Source of the DNA: an uncultured Oscillospiraceae bacterium
GTDB taxonomy: Bacteria; Bacillota; Clostridia; Oscillospirales; Oscillospiraceae
NCBI GenBank assembly: GCA_934660965.1
Contig: CAKUIM010000034.1
Coordinates: 1-20,120 of the forward strand
Reading direction: 5' to 3'
Length of the DNA: 20,120 nt
This document shows positions 1 to 6,635 of the stretch, one piece after another (within the stretch, counting starts at the first letter, position 1; every line of letters begins with the position of its first letter). The notes beneath the pieces are model-generated. The model saw nothing but the letters and a program-made list of their open reading frames with translations, had not been told where the DNA came from and did not search any database. The position numbers and the translations under genes were made by a program.

Positions 1-829
1 GCTGCTCGGCAGACTTCTCCAGCTGGGCGATCTTGGCCTGCTCCTTCTCATACTGCCGCATGCGCTCCTGATAGCGCCGCTCCTTCTCCGTCACATAGAA
101 CGAATAGTTGCCGGAGTAGAGCTCCGCCTTGCCGTCTTGCACCTCCGCCACCCGCCTGACCACCCGGTCGAGAAACCAGCGGTCGTGGGAGATGGCCAGC
201 ACCGTGCCCTTGAACCGGCCCAAATAGTCCTCCAACCACTCGGTGGCGTTCAGATCCAGGTGGTTGGTGGGCTCGTCCAGCAGCAGGATGTCGGTATCCT
301 CCAGAATGAGCCGGGCCAGGTTGATGCGGGTCTTTTCCCCGCCAGACAGGGCGGCGAAGGGCCGCGCACGCATGTCAGGGCTGATGGTCAGGCCGTTGCA
401 CACCTTGTTGAGCCGGGTTTCCATATCGTACCCGCCGCCGGACTCGAAGGCCGCGGCGAGCTTGTCGTACCGGGCAAGCACCTCGCCCCCGGCATTCTCC
501 CCCATCTGCTCGGCCAGCGCCGCCATCTCCCGCTCCATGGCCCGCAGGGGCGCAAAGGCGGTCTCCAGCACGTCCTGTACCGTATACCCCTCCGGGTAGA
601 CGGGGATTTGCGAGATGAGCCCCAGGCGCTTGCCCGGCGCGATGAACACCTCCCCCTCGTCCGGCAGGAGCTCGCCGGTGAGGATGCGGAAAATGGTGGT
701 TTTGCCCGCGCCGTTTTTGCCCAACAGCCCGACCCGCTCCCCGGTGTCCACCTGGAGGGAGAAACCGTCCAGAATCCGGGTGCCGACCTCAAATTCCTTG
801 ACAAGGCCGGTCAGCTGTATATCGATCAT
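1..829 (-). CDS. ABC-F family ATPase, N-terminal part (gene continues past the left edge)
   Basis: Soluble tandem-ATPase ABC protein of the ABC-F type, a class that acts on ribosomes (translation factor or antibiotic protection) rather than in transport. 276 codons are visible from ATG 829, starting MIDIQLTGLVKEF, with AGGAGT about 6 nt upstream. The first ABC domain is complete: Walker A GLLGKNGAGKTT (about residues 34-45), signature LSGGEKTRINLARL (about 160), Walker B with ABC-F-typical LLLDEPTNHLD (about 182-192) and H-loop SHDRWFLD (about 212). The visible part ends in a charged, coiled-coil-like stretch (EKERRYQERMRQYEKEQAK), as expected for the inter-domain linker. The second ATPase domain lies outside the window, so the subfamily cannot be decided. 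It follows murF by 65 nt on the same strand and may share its transcript. Confidence 0.93.
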   Translation of the reverse strand, partial: MIDIQLTGLVKEFEVGTRILDGFSLQVDTGERVGLLGKNGAGKTTIFRILTGELLPDEGEVFIAPGKRLGLISQIPVYPEGYTVQDVLETAFAPLRAMEREMAALAEQMGENAGGEVLARYDKLAAAFESGGGYDMETRLNKVCNGLTISPDMRARPFAALSGGEKTRINLARLILEDTDILLLDEPTNHLDLNATEWLEDYLGRFKGTVLAISHDRWFLDRVVRRVAEVQDGKAELYSGNYSFYVTEKERRYQERMRQYEKEQAKIAQLEKSAEQ

Positions 830-894
830 AATGAACTCCTGTTCTTCTCGCCGGCAGGGCTGCGCCGCGCTCCGGCCGCCCCCGGCGGTATCTT

Positions 895-2286
895 TCAGGC
901 CCCGCTGGCCGCGTCGGCAAGGGCGCTGACGATCTTCTCAAAGTGCATCGCCCGGGACGCCTTGACCAGGATAACCGTTCCCGGCGCAAGGCAGCCGCAG
1001 ATGGTGCCCATGGCCTCCTCCAGGCTCTCAAAATGCAGCACCTGGGCCACGCCGCCCTCCCGGGCGCCCTCGGCGATGGCGGCGGCCAGCTGCCCCACCG
1101 CGATGACGCAGTCTGCGCCCAGCTCGCCAAAGCACTCGCCCACGGCGTAGTGGAACTGCTGGCTGTTGTCCCCCAGCTCCATCATGTCGCCCACAACGGC
1201 CACCTTCCGCGCCCCCGGCACGTCCCGCAGCACGGTGGCCGCCGCCCGCATGGACTGGGGGTTTGCGTTGTAGGCGTCGTTGAGGACGGTCACGTCCCCG
1301 GGCAGGCGCAGCACGTTCATGCGCATCTTGGTGGGCAGAAAATTGGCGATGCCCCGGGCAATCTCCTCCCCGGTCATGCCGTAGCGCTCTCCCACGGCTG
1401 CGGCCATCAGCGCCGGGTAGACCATGTGGCGGCCCAGGGCCGGGATATGGGCCCGGAAGGCGGCGCGTGGCGTCTGGATGGTGCAGGACATGCGTCCCTC
1501 CCCGTCCGTCTCAATGTCCCGGGCGGTGTAGTCAAGGCCGCTGCCCGTGCCGGTAAACACCGTTTCCATGGGCAGCGCCCCCCGCAGGGTGGCGAGCAGC
1601 TCGTCGTCCCCGTTGAGGATGGCCACGCCCTTGTCGTCCATATGGCCGAACACCTCGCACTTGGCGCGGAAAATACCCTCCCGGCTGCCCAGATACTCAA
1701 TGTGGCAGTCCCCGATGTTGGTGATGAGGGCAACGTCCGGCCGGGCGATGTCGGCAAGATAGTCAATCTCCCCGGCGTGGTTCATGCCCATTTCCAGCAC
1801 GCACATCTCCACGGTGCGGTCAAGGCGCAGCACCGTCAGGGGCAGGCCGATGTTATTGTTGAAGTTTCCCTCCGTCTTGAGCACCTGCCAGCGCTCCCCC
1901 AGCACGGCGGCCACCATGTCCTTGGTGGTGGTCTTACCCACGCTGCCCGTCACCGCGATCACCGGGATGTCAAACTGTCCCCGGTACCACCGGGCCAGGT
2001 CCCGCAGGGCGCGCTGGGTGGACTCTACCTTGATATAAAACTTCCCCGGCCGGTCGGTCTCCCGCACCCGGGCGGTGAGGCAGCCGGCGGCGCCGGCATC
2101 CAGCGCGTCGGGGATAAAGGCATGGGCGTCAAAGCGCTCCCCCTCCAGGGGGATGAACAGGCTGCCCGGGCGGATGCTCCGGCTGTCAGTGTCCACCTGG
2201 GCAATCACAGCGTCCAGATTGCTGTAATCGCCCAGCAGCGTCCCGCCCACCACGTCGATCAGGGTGCGCAGCGTAATCGGTTCCAT
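895..2286 (-). CDS. murF: UDP-N-acetylmuramoyl-tripeptide--D-alanyl-D-alanine ligase MurF
   Basis: Cytoplasmic ATP-dependent Mur ligase that adds the D-Ala-D-Ala dipeptide to UDP-MurNAc-tripeptide, the last soluble step of peptidoglycan precursor synthesis. 463 aa, normal length for MurF. The N-terminal MurF-type domain contains DTDSRSIRPGSLFIPLEGER (about 33-52). The ATP-binding loop is AVTGSVGKTTTKD (residues 111-123), followed by EGNFNNNIGLPLT and LEMGMNHAGEI, both typical of MurF. The C-terminal domain has VLNDAYNANPQSMRAA and VVGDMMELG. The ATG has a GAGAGGAGAGAG ribosome binding site. It lies 39 nt downstream of ddl, whose product supplies its substrate, so the two form a pathway operon. 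No missing motif was seen. Confidence 0.97.
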   Translation of the reverse strand: MEPITLRTLIDVVGGTLLGDYSNLDAVIAQVDTDSRSIRPGSLFIPLEGERFDAHAFIPDALDAGAAGCLTARVRETDRPGKFYIKVESTQRALRDLARWYRGQFDIPVIAVTGSVGKTTTKDMVAAVLGERWQVLKTEGNFNNNIGLPLTVLRLDRTVEMCVLEMGMNHAGEIDYLADIARPDVALITNIGDCHIEYLGSREGIFRAKCEVFGHMDDKGVAILNGDDELLATLRGALPMETVFTGTGSGLDYTARDIETDGEGRMSCTIQTPRAAFRAHIPALGRHMVYPALMAAAVGERYGMTGEEIARGIANFLPTKMRMNVLRLPGDVTVLNDAYNANPQSMRAAATVLRDVPGARKVAVVGDMMELGDNSQQFHYAVGECFGELGADCVIAVGQLAAAIAEGAREGGVAQVLHFESLEEAMGTICGCLAPGTVILVKASRAMHFEKIVSALADAASGA

Positions 2287-2325
2287 ATAGGCTCTCTCCT
2301 CTCGGTGCAGGGGCCGCGCCCTGCC

Positions 2326-3366
2326 TCACTTTCCCTGCGCCCGGGCGGCCAGGGAGGCATGGATGATGCGCTCGCACAGCTCGCCGTAGCCGATGCCAAC
2401 GGCGGCGGCCTCCTGGGGCAGAAGGCTTGTAGGGGTCATGCCGGGCAGAGTGTTGATCTCCAGAAACCAGGGCGTGCCGTCCGGCGTGACGATAAAGTCC
2501 GCCCGGGAGTAGACCGACAGACCCAGCGTCCGGAATACCCGCAGCGCGGCGCGGCCCAACGCCTGCTCCCACTCCGGCGGGATGGGGGCGGGGCAGATCT
2601 CCGCCGCGGCGCCGGGCTGATACTTGTTTTCGTAGTCATAGAACCCCTCTTTGGGGATGATCTCGATGGAGGGCAGCGCCCGGTCCTCCAGGATACCCAC
2701 CTGAATCTCCCGGCCGGCAATGTACTGCTCGGCAACGCACCGCCCGCCGCGGGTAAGGCCGTCCTTCAGAGCCCGCTCCAGCCCGGCGCGGTCATGGGCG
2801 ATGGACACCCCGATGGACGAGCCGGAGTCCACCGGCTTGATGACGCAGGGCAGCGCCAGGCGCTCGAGCAGAGCGGGAATGTCCCCTTCGGTGTAGGAAA
2901 GCATCTCCCAGATAGGGGTGGTCACCCCCAGGGGCTGCACCAGGCGCTTGGTGAGGTCCTTATCCATGGCGATGGCGCTGCCCAGATAGCCAGCGCCGGT
3001 ATAGGGGATGCCCAGCAGATCAAGGGCAGCCTGCACCCGGCCGTCCTCTCCGCAGGCGCCGTGAAGGGCCAGAAATACAATGTCCGCCCCCCGGCACAGC
3101 TCCAGCACACCGGGGCCGAACATGCTCCGGCCGCCGTCGGCACGCGCCGCGCGCACCTTCGCAAGGTCGGGCGCCTGCCGCGCCACCTTCGCCTCGGGCA
3201 GCGGCACGTCATAAAGGGCCCCCCCCTGCCCGTCCGTGCCCAGGTACAGATCGGCCAGGGCCGCCCGGTGGCCGCGCGCACGCAGGGCCCGGGCCACCAT
3301 GGCGCCGCTGGAAAGAGATACATTCCGCTCGGGACTCAGCCCGCCGGCAAGCACAAGGATTTTCAT
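2326..3366 (-). CDS. ddl: D-alanine--D-alanine ligase
   Basis: ATP-grasp ligase that joins two D-alanines to give the dipeptide used by MurF. 346 aa, normal family length. Motifs seen: GGLSPERNVSLSSG at the N-terminus (usual form GGxSxEREVSLxSG), AIMDKD-like AIAMDKDLTKRL, the ATP-grasp stretch LPCVIKPVDSGSSIGVSIA, the active-site loop region FYDYENKYQPG, and the C-terminal catalytic stretch PWFLEINTLPGMTPTSLLP. The Tyr-containing YDYENKY loop is the D-Ala-D-Ala form; I see nothing suggesting a D-Ala-D-Lac enzyme. The start at 3366 is fixed by AAGGAGCT 8 nt upstream. A sigma-A-like promoter and two strong hairpins lie upstream; murF follows at once. Confidence 0.97.
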   Translation of the reverse strand: MKILVLAGGLSPERNVSLSSGAMVARALRARGHRAALADLYLGTDGQGGALYDVPLPEAKVARQAPDLAKVRAARADGGRSMFGPGVLELCRGADIVFLALHGACGEDGRVQAALDLLGIPYTGAGYLGSAIAMDKDLTKRLVQPLGVTTPIWEMLSYTEGDIPALLERLALPCVIKPVDSGSSIGVSIAHDRAGLERALKDGLTRGGRCVAEQYIAGREIQVGILEDRALPSIEIIPKEGFYDYENKYQPGAAAEICPAPIPPEWEQALGRAALRVFRTLGLSVYSRADFIVTPDGTPWFLEINTLPGMTPTSLLPQEAAAVGIGYGELCERIIHASLAARAQGK

Positions 3367-3386
3367 CGCAATAGCTCCTTATATCA

Positions 3387-3453
3387 GATGCCCCGCCGCA
3401 AACCCTGCGGCGGCATCAAAGCATAGTCCGGGCGCGCCCGAAATATGCGCGCC
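3387..3453 (-). promoter_or_regulatory. Structured 5' leader of ddl-murF with two GC-rich hairpins
   Basis: On the minus strand the expected transcript folds into two stem-loops before the ddl ribosome binding site. The first has perfect 7-bp arms GGCGCGC/GCGCGCC (3447-3453 with 3431-3437) and a 9-nt loop. The second pairs GATGCCGCCGCA (3406-3417) with 3387-3400, allowing a 2-nt bulge; its core CCGCCGCA/TGCGGCGG is perfect around a GGGTT loop. The second ends about 6 nt before the AAGGAGC site. No U-tract follows, so a terminator is unlikely. The function is unknown and I match it to no riboswitch. Confidence 0.5.
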
Positions 3454-3462
3454 GCAACCTGC

Positions 3463-3491
3463 ATTATACCACGCCGTTTCCGTTCATACAA
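3463..3491 (-). promoter_or_regulatory. Sigma-A-type promoter for ddl-murF
   Basis: Minus-strand -35 TTGTAT (3486-3491), exactly 17 nt spacer, -10 TATAAT (3463-3468). Transcription should begin near 3456, giving an untranslated leader of about 90 nt before ddl. It lies in the 141-nt gap between the Nif3-like gene and ddl. Confidence 0.75.
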
Positions 3492-3507
3492 CCGTCCCCG
3501 GCGCTTT

Positions 3508-4305
3508 TCAATAATAGGCCGCCGGGTCCCGCCCCGCCTGGGACAGAACGCACACAAGCTCCGGAAAGCGCTCCTCCAGCCAGCCCAGCAGCACCCGGCA
3601 CACCACGTGCTCGGTGGCGTAGTGGCCCGCGTCGATGAGATTGAGCCCCGCGCCCTGGGCATCCAGAAACATATCATGCTTGACGTCCGCCGTCACAAAG
3701 GTGTCGCAGCTCCGGTCCAGCACGTCCATGATCATGTTGCCGCAGGCGCCGCCGCCCACCGCCACCTTGCGTACCGGCTTTCCTCCGCTGCAGGCGCGCA
3801 CGCCGCCGGTTCCCAGGGCCGCCTTGACCAGGGCGGCAAACTCCGCCAGGCTCTGCTCGCGCACATAGCCCACCCGGCCAAGGCCGCAGGGGCGGCCGTT
3901 CAGATCTACGCTCTCCTCACCCAGCAGCTGGACGTCGCCCAGCCCCAAGGCGGCCGCCAGGGCGTCGTTCACGCCGCCCCGGGCCATGTCGAGGTTGGTG
4001 TGGGCGCAGATGGCGGCGATGCCGTGCTCCGCCATAGCGAGAATCTTGCGCCCGGTGAGTGTCTCGTCCGTCACCGATTTGGCCCCGCCCCAGATCACCG
4101 GGTGATGGGACACAATCAGCTGGCAGCCCTTCTCCGCCGCCTCCTCTACCACCGCCTGGGTGATATCCAGGGCTACCAGCACCCGCTGCACCCGGGCGCA
4201 GCGCCGGCCAACCAGAAAGCCCGCGTTGTCGAAATCCATCTGCATGGAAAATGGGGCGCGCTCATTCAAAAGCTCATAAATATCTCCAACCGTTGCCATG
4301 GTCAT
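3508..4305 (-). CDS. Nif3-like dinuclear metal center protein (DUF34/YqfO family)
   Basis: Member of the widespread Nif3/DUF34 family, toroid-forming proteins with a two-metal site; the biological reaction is not settled. 265 aa, the short form lacking the inserted PII-like domain. Metal-binding candidates seen: SHHPVIW (H67, H68), AHTNLD (H102, D106), and a late DAGHYATEH (about 228-236). An early MDFDNAGFLVG block is typical. Its ATGA start overlaps the trmK stop by 4 nt (4302-4305); AAGGAG lies 5 nt before the first ATG and 11 nt before a second ATG two codons in, so 4299 is an alternative start. The trmK-nif3 pairing is a common Firmicutes arrangement. Confidence 0.92.
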   Translation of the reverse strand: MTMATVGDIYELLNERAPFSMQMDFDNAGFLVGRRCARVQRVLVALDITQAVVEEAAEKGCQLIVSHHPVIWGGAKSVTDETLTGRKILAMAEHGIAAICAHTNLDMARGGVNDALAAALGLGDVQLLGEESVDLNGRPCGLGRVGYVREQSLAEFAALVKAALGTGGVRACSGGKPVRKVAVGGGACGNMIMDVLDRSCDTFVTADVKHDMFLDAQGAGLNLIDAGHYATEHVVCRVLLGWLEERFPELVCVLSQAGRDPAAYY

Positions 4306-4985
4306 AAAAGCTCCTTTCGCATTGCCTCCAGGCCGTCCAGAATCTCTTCCAGGCGGCTGATCTCCTCTTCATCCGTCTCATTTGCCCGGCGCAGGCCAGC
4401 GAGCACCCGCCGCAGCTTTTCCTCCAGAAACTCAAGGTACGGTCCGCGCAGCTCATCCTCCTGCTGCCGGCCCGCCCAGAGCTCTGCCGGGGTCATGGGC
4501 TCCATCCGGCCGCCGCGCACACACAAAACGGCGTAAAGCCGCCGCCCCTCCCGGGCAATCCGCTCCCGGAAAATCTCATAGCCACTGCGCTGCAAGAATA
4601 GCCGCAGGTCGGGGAAGGCAGTCATGGGCTGGAGCAGCAGCAGGGTGCCCGAACGGGTCCAGGGCGCCGCCTCCAGAATGGACGCGATGGTCTCCCCGCC
4701 CATTCCGGCGATGGAAACGCAGTCCACCTCCCCCGGCGTCACGCCGTCAAGCCCCGGGCACAGCCGCAGGGAAAGGCCGTCGCGTATCCCATAGCGCCGC
4801 GCCGTTTCGGAGGCCCGGGAAAGGGGCCCGGCGCGCAGGTCCGAAGCGATGGCGCTTTGAATCTTTCCGTCCAGCAGCAGGCGCACGGGCAGATAGCCGT
4901 GGTCGGTGCCCACGTCGGCAAGGCGGGCCCCCTGCGGCACCAGGTCGGCCACCGCCTGCAGCCGGGGCGTCAATGTCAGTTCCAT
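4302..4985 (-). CDS. trmK: tRNA (adenine(22)-N1)-methyltransferase TrmK
   Basis: S-adenosylmethionine-dependent methyltransferase that makes m1A22 in tRNA (COG2384 family). 227 aa, normal length. The SAM-binding motif is LADVGTDHGYLPVRLL (about 22-37) and the catalytic motif CVSIAGMGGETIASIL (about 88-104) carries the family GMGG. The C-terminal 60 residues are charged and helical, as in the coiled-coil tail of this family. ATG 4985 has AGGAGG 7 nt upstream. It overlaps the Nif3-like gene by 4 nt. It starts only about 35 nt after the DUF1858 terminator and I could not see a separate promoter, so it may depend partly on readthrough. Confidence 0.94.
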   Translation of the reverse strand: MELTLTPRLQAVADLVPQGARLADVGTDHGYLPVRLLLDGKIQSAIASDLRAGPLSRASETARRYGIRDGLSLRLCPGLDGVTPGEVDCVSIAGMGGETIASILEAAPWTRSGTLLLLQPMTAFPDLRLFLQRSGYEIFRERIAREGRRLYAVLCVRGGRMEPMTPAELWAGRQQEDELRGPYLEFLEEKLRRVLAGLRRANETDEEEISRLEEILDGLEAMRKELL

Positions 4986-5020
4986 ATTGTCCTCCTAAGC
5001 CGCCCCTGTCAGGGCATGAT

Positions 5021-5052
5021 AAAAGAAAAGAGCGGCAGCGCGCCGCTCTTTC
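5021..5052 (-). terminator. Intrinsic terminator after the DUF1858 gene
   Basis: On the minus strand a perfect 10-bp stem (AAAGAGCGGC/GCCGCTCTTT, 5043-5052 with 5028-5037) with a 5-nt loop is followed by the U-rich run TTTTCTTTTA. It begins 16 nt after the stop codon at 5068. Confidence 0.85.
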
Positions 5053-5067
5053 CCTACCATGTGAATA

Positions 5068-5265
5068 TCAGCCGATGCTGGCGTTGAGCTTGGCAAGCAG
5101 CGCATCCACGTCAACGCCGTGGACCATGCAGGCCTGCTCTACGGTCTCGCCCCGGGAAGCCGGGCAGCCCAGGCAGTGCATGCCGATGGACATAAAAATC
5201 GGCGCAGTGTTGGGCGCGATATCCAGAATATCGCCGATGATAGTATCTTTCGTGATCTGAGCCAT
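5068..5265 (-). CDS. DUF1858 domain protein (small CxxC protein)
   Basis: 65-aa protein of the DUF1858 family, small helical proteins often linked to hybrid-cluster or redox proteins; no reaction is established. It starts MAQITKDTIIGDILDIAPN and carries the family pattern GMHCLGCPASRGETVEQAC, with three cysteines including a CxxC pair. I chose ATG 5265 because AGGAGGT lies 8 nt upstream and the family begins near here. An open frame extends to 5340, but that extension runs through the promoter. It has its own promoter (5304-5332) and terminator (5021-5052), so it looks monocistronic. Confidence 0.9.
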   Translation of the reverse strand: MAQITKDTIIGDILDIAPNTAPIFMSIGMHCLGCPASRGETVEQACMVHGVDVDALLAKLNASIG

Positions 5266-5303
5266 GAAAGCATACCTCCTTGCAGTATTTGTCGAACAAG
5301 CAT

Positions 5304-5332
5304 AGTATATCCAATTCTCCGCATAAATGCAA
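5304..5332 (-). promoter_or_regulatory. Sigma-A-type promoter for the DUF1858 gene
   Basis: Minus-strand -35 TTGCAT (5327-5332), 17 nt spacer, -10 TATACT (5304-5309). Predicted start near 5297, about 30 nt before the start codon at 5265. It sits in the 96-nt gap after the aminotransferase gene. Confidence 0.75.
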
Positions 5333-5361
5333 GGGGGCAAAGCGCTATTTTCTGCCCAAAT

Positions 5362-6552
5362 TCAGCCTTTCAGGAACTTCTCCAGCCGATCCATGCCCTT
5401 TTCGATGTTCTCCAGCGACGTGGCATAGGACCAGCGCACATACTCCGGCGCGCCGAAGCCCGTACCGGGCACGGTGGCCACAAGGCCGTGCTTGAGCAGC
5501 GCGGAGCAGAAATCGTCCGCGTTGGCGATCTTCTCGCCGAAGAAGCTGCGGCCCACAAGCCTGGAGATATTCATCATCAGATAGAACGCGCCCTCGGGCT
5601 TGATGCAGCTCACCTCCGGGATGGCGGCAATGCGCTTTACAATATAATCCCGGCGCTGCTCAAAGGCCCGGCGCATCACCTCGGTCTCCCCCTGGGGGCC
5701 GGTGAGGGCTGCCACCGCCGCCCGCTGGGACACGGAGGACGGCGCGCCGGTGGAGTGGCTCAGATAGTTGCCCATCACCTTGGCGATGGTCTCGTTTGCA
5801 ATGGCGTAGCCCACCCGCCAGCCGGTCATGGCGTAGGACTTGGAAACGCCGTTGATGAGGATGGTCAGCTCCCGGATGTCCTCCCCCAGGCTTGCAAAGG
5901 AGGTAAAGGTCAGGCCATCGTAGAGAAGGCCGTAGTAGATCTCGTCGGCAATGACATAGAGCTCGTGCTCCACGCACACCCGGGCGATCCCGGCGAGCTC
6001 CTCCCTGCTGTACACCATGCCGGTGGGGTTGGAGGGGTTATTGAAAATAAGGCACTTGGTGCGGGGCGTAATCGCCTGGGCAAGCTGCTGCGCGGTAATC
6101 TTGAACTGGTTTTCCTCCAGGCCGTTGACCACCACGGGCACGCCGCCCACCATCTTGATCATCTCGTAATAGCTCACCCAGTAGGGCGCGGGAAGGATCA
6201 CCTCGTCTCCGGGATTGACCAGGGCGCGCAGGGCGATATACACGTTGTGCTTGGCGCCGCTTGCAATCACCACCTGGCTGGGCCGGTAGTCAAGGCCGCA
6301 GTCCTCCCGCATGCGCAGACACACCGCCTCCCGCAGGGGCATAATGCCGGCAGAGGGCGTATATTTGGTAAAATTCTCCCGGATGGCCTCAATGGCCGCC
6401 TCTTTGATATGCTCCGGCGTATTGAAATCCGGCTCGCCCGCGCCGAAGCCGATCACATCGATCCCATCCGCGCGCATCTGCTTTGCCAGCGCATCAATGG
6501 CAAGGGTCGTGGACGCCTGCACGGCCGTGGCCAGACTTGAAAGTTCCTTCAC
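5362..6552 (-). CDS. Pyridoxal phosphate aminotransferase, class I (AspC-like)
   Basis: Fold-type I PLP aminotransferase of the aspartate/aromatic subgroup found in Firmicutes; aspartate is the likely amino donor, but substrate cannot be read from sequence alone. From GTG 6552 it is 396 aa, the usual length, beginning VKELSSLATAVQASTTLAID. Motifs: VIGFGAGEPDFNTP, SGAKHNVY, IFNNPSNPTGMVY, ADEIYYGLLY, the PLP lysine in NGVSKSYAMTGWRVGYA (K238) and the carboxylate-binding arginine region VRWSYA near the end. GTG 6552 is preferred over ATG 6606 because AGGAGG lies 8 nt before the GTG, while ATG 6606 touches the -10 box and would not be transcribed. No clear terminator was seen after the stop. Confidence 0.94.
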   Translation of the reverse strand: MKELSSLATAVQASTTLAIDALAKQMRADGIDVIGFGAGEPDFNTPEHIKEAAIEAIRENFTKYTPSAGIMPLREAVCLRMREDCGLDYRPSQVVIASGAKHNVYIALRALVNPGDEVILPAPYWVSYYEMIKMVGGVPVVVNGLEENQFKITAQQLAQAITPRTKCLIFNNPSNPTGMVYSREELAGIARVCVEHELYVIADEIYYGLLYDGLTFTSFASLGEDIRELTILINGVSKSYAMTGWRVGYAIANETIAKVMGNYLSHSTGAPSSVSQRAAVAALTGPQGETEVMRRAFEQRRDYIVKRIAAIPEVSCIKPEGAFYLMMNISRLVGRSFFGEKIANADDFCSALLKHGLVATVPGTGFGAPEYVRWSYATSLENIEKGMDRLEKFLKG

Positions 6553-6606
6553 AGCTTCTTCCTCCTGCGCACAATAGTCTTTCTGTCGCAATATTCTTTC
6601 TGACAT

Positions 6607-6635
6607 ATTATATCCATCAACTTGCAGAATTGCAA
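6607..6635 (-). promoter_or_regulatory. Sigma-A-type promoter for the aminotransferase gene
   Basis: Minus-strand -35 TTGCAA (6630-6635), exactly 17 nt spacer, consensus -10 TATAAT (6607-6612). Predicted start near 6600, leaving about 48 nt before GTG 6552. The -35 and spacer lie inside the 3' end of the long phage-derived frame, which stops at 6617. Confidence 0.8.

Noticed and set aside
943..3426. 827-codon plus-strand open frame opposite murF and ddl
   Set aside because: It is antisense to two complete, clearly recognised genes and has the Pro/Gly/His/Arg-rich make-up of a GC-rich shadow frame.
5119..6540. 473-codon plus-strand open frame opposite the aminotransferase
   Set aside because: Antisense shadow of a well-supported gene; no domain recognised and it crosses another gene and a promoter.
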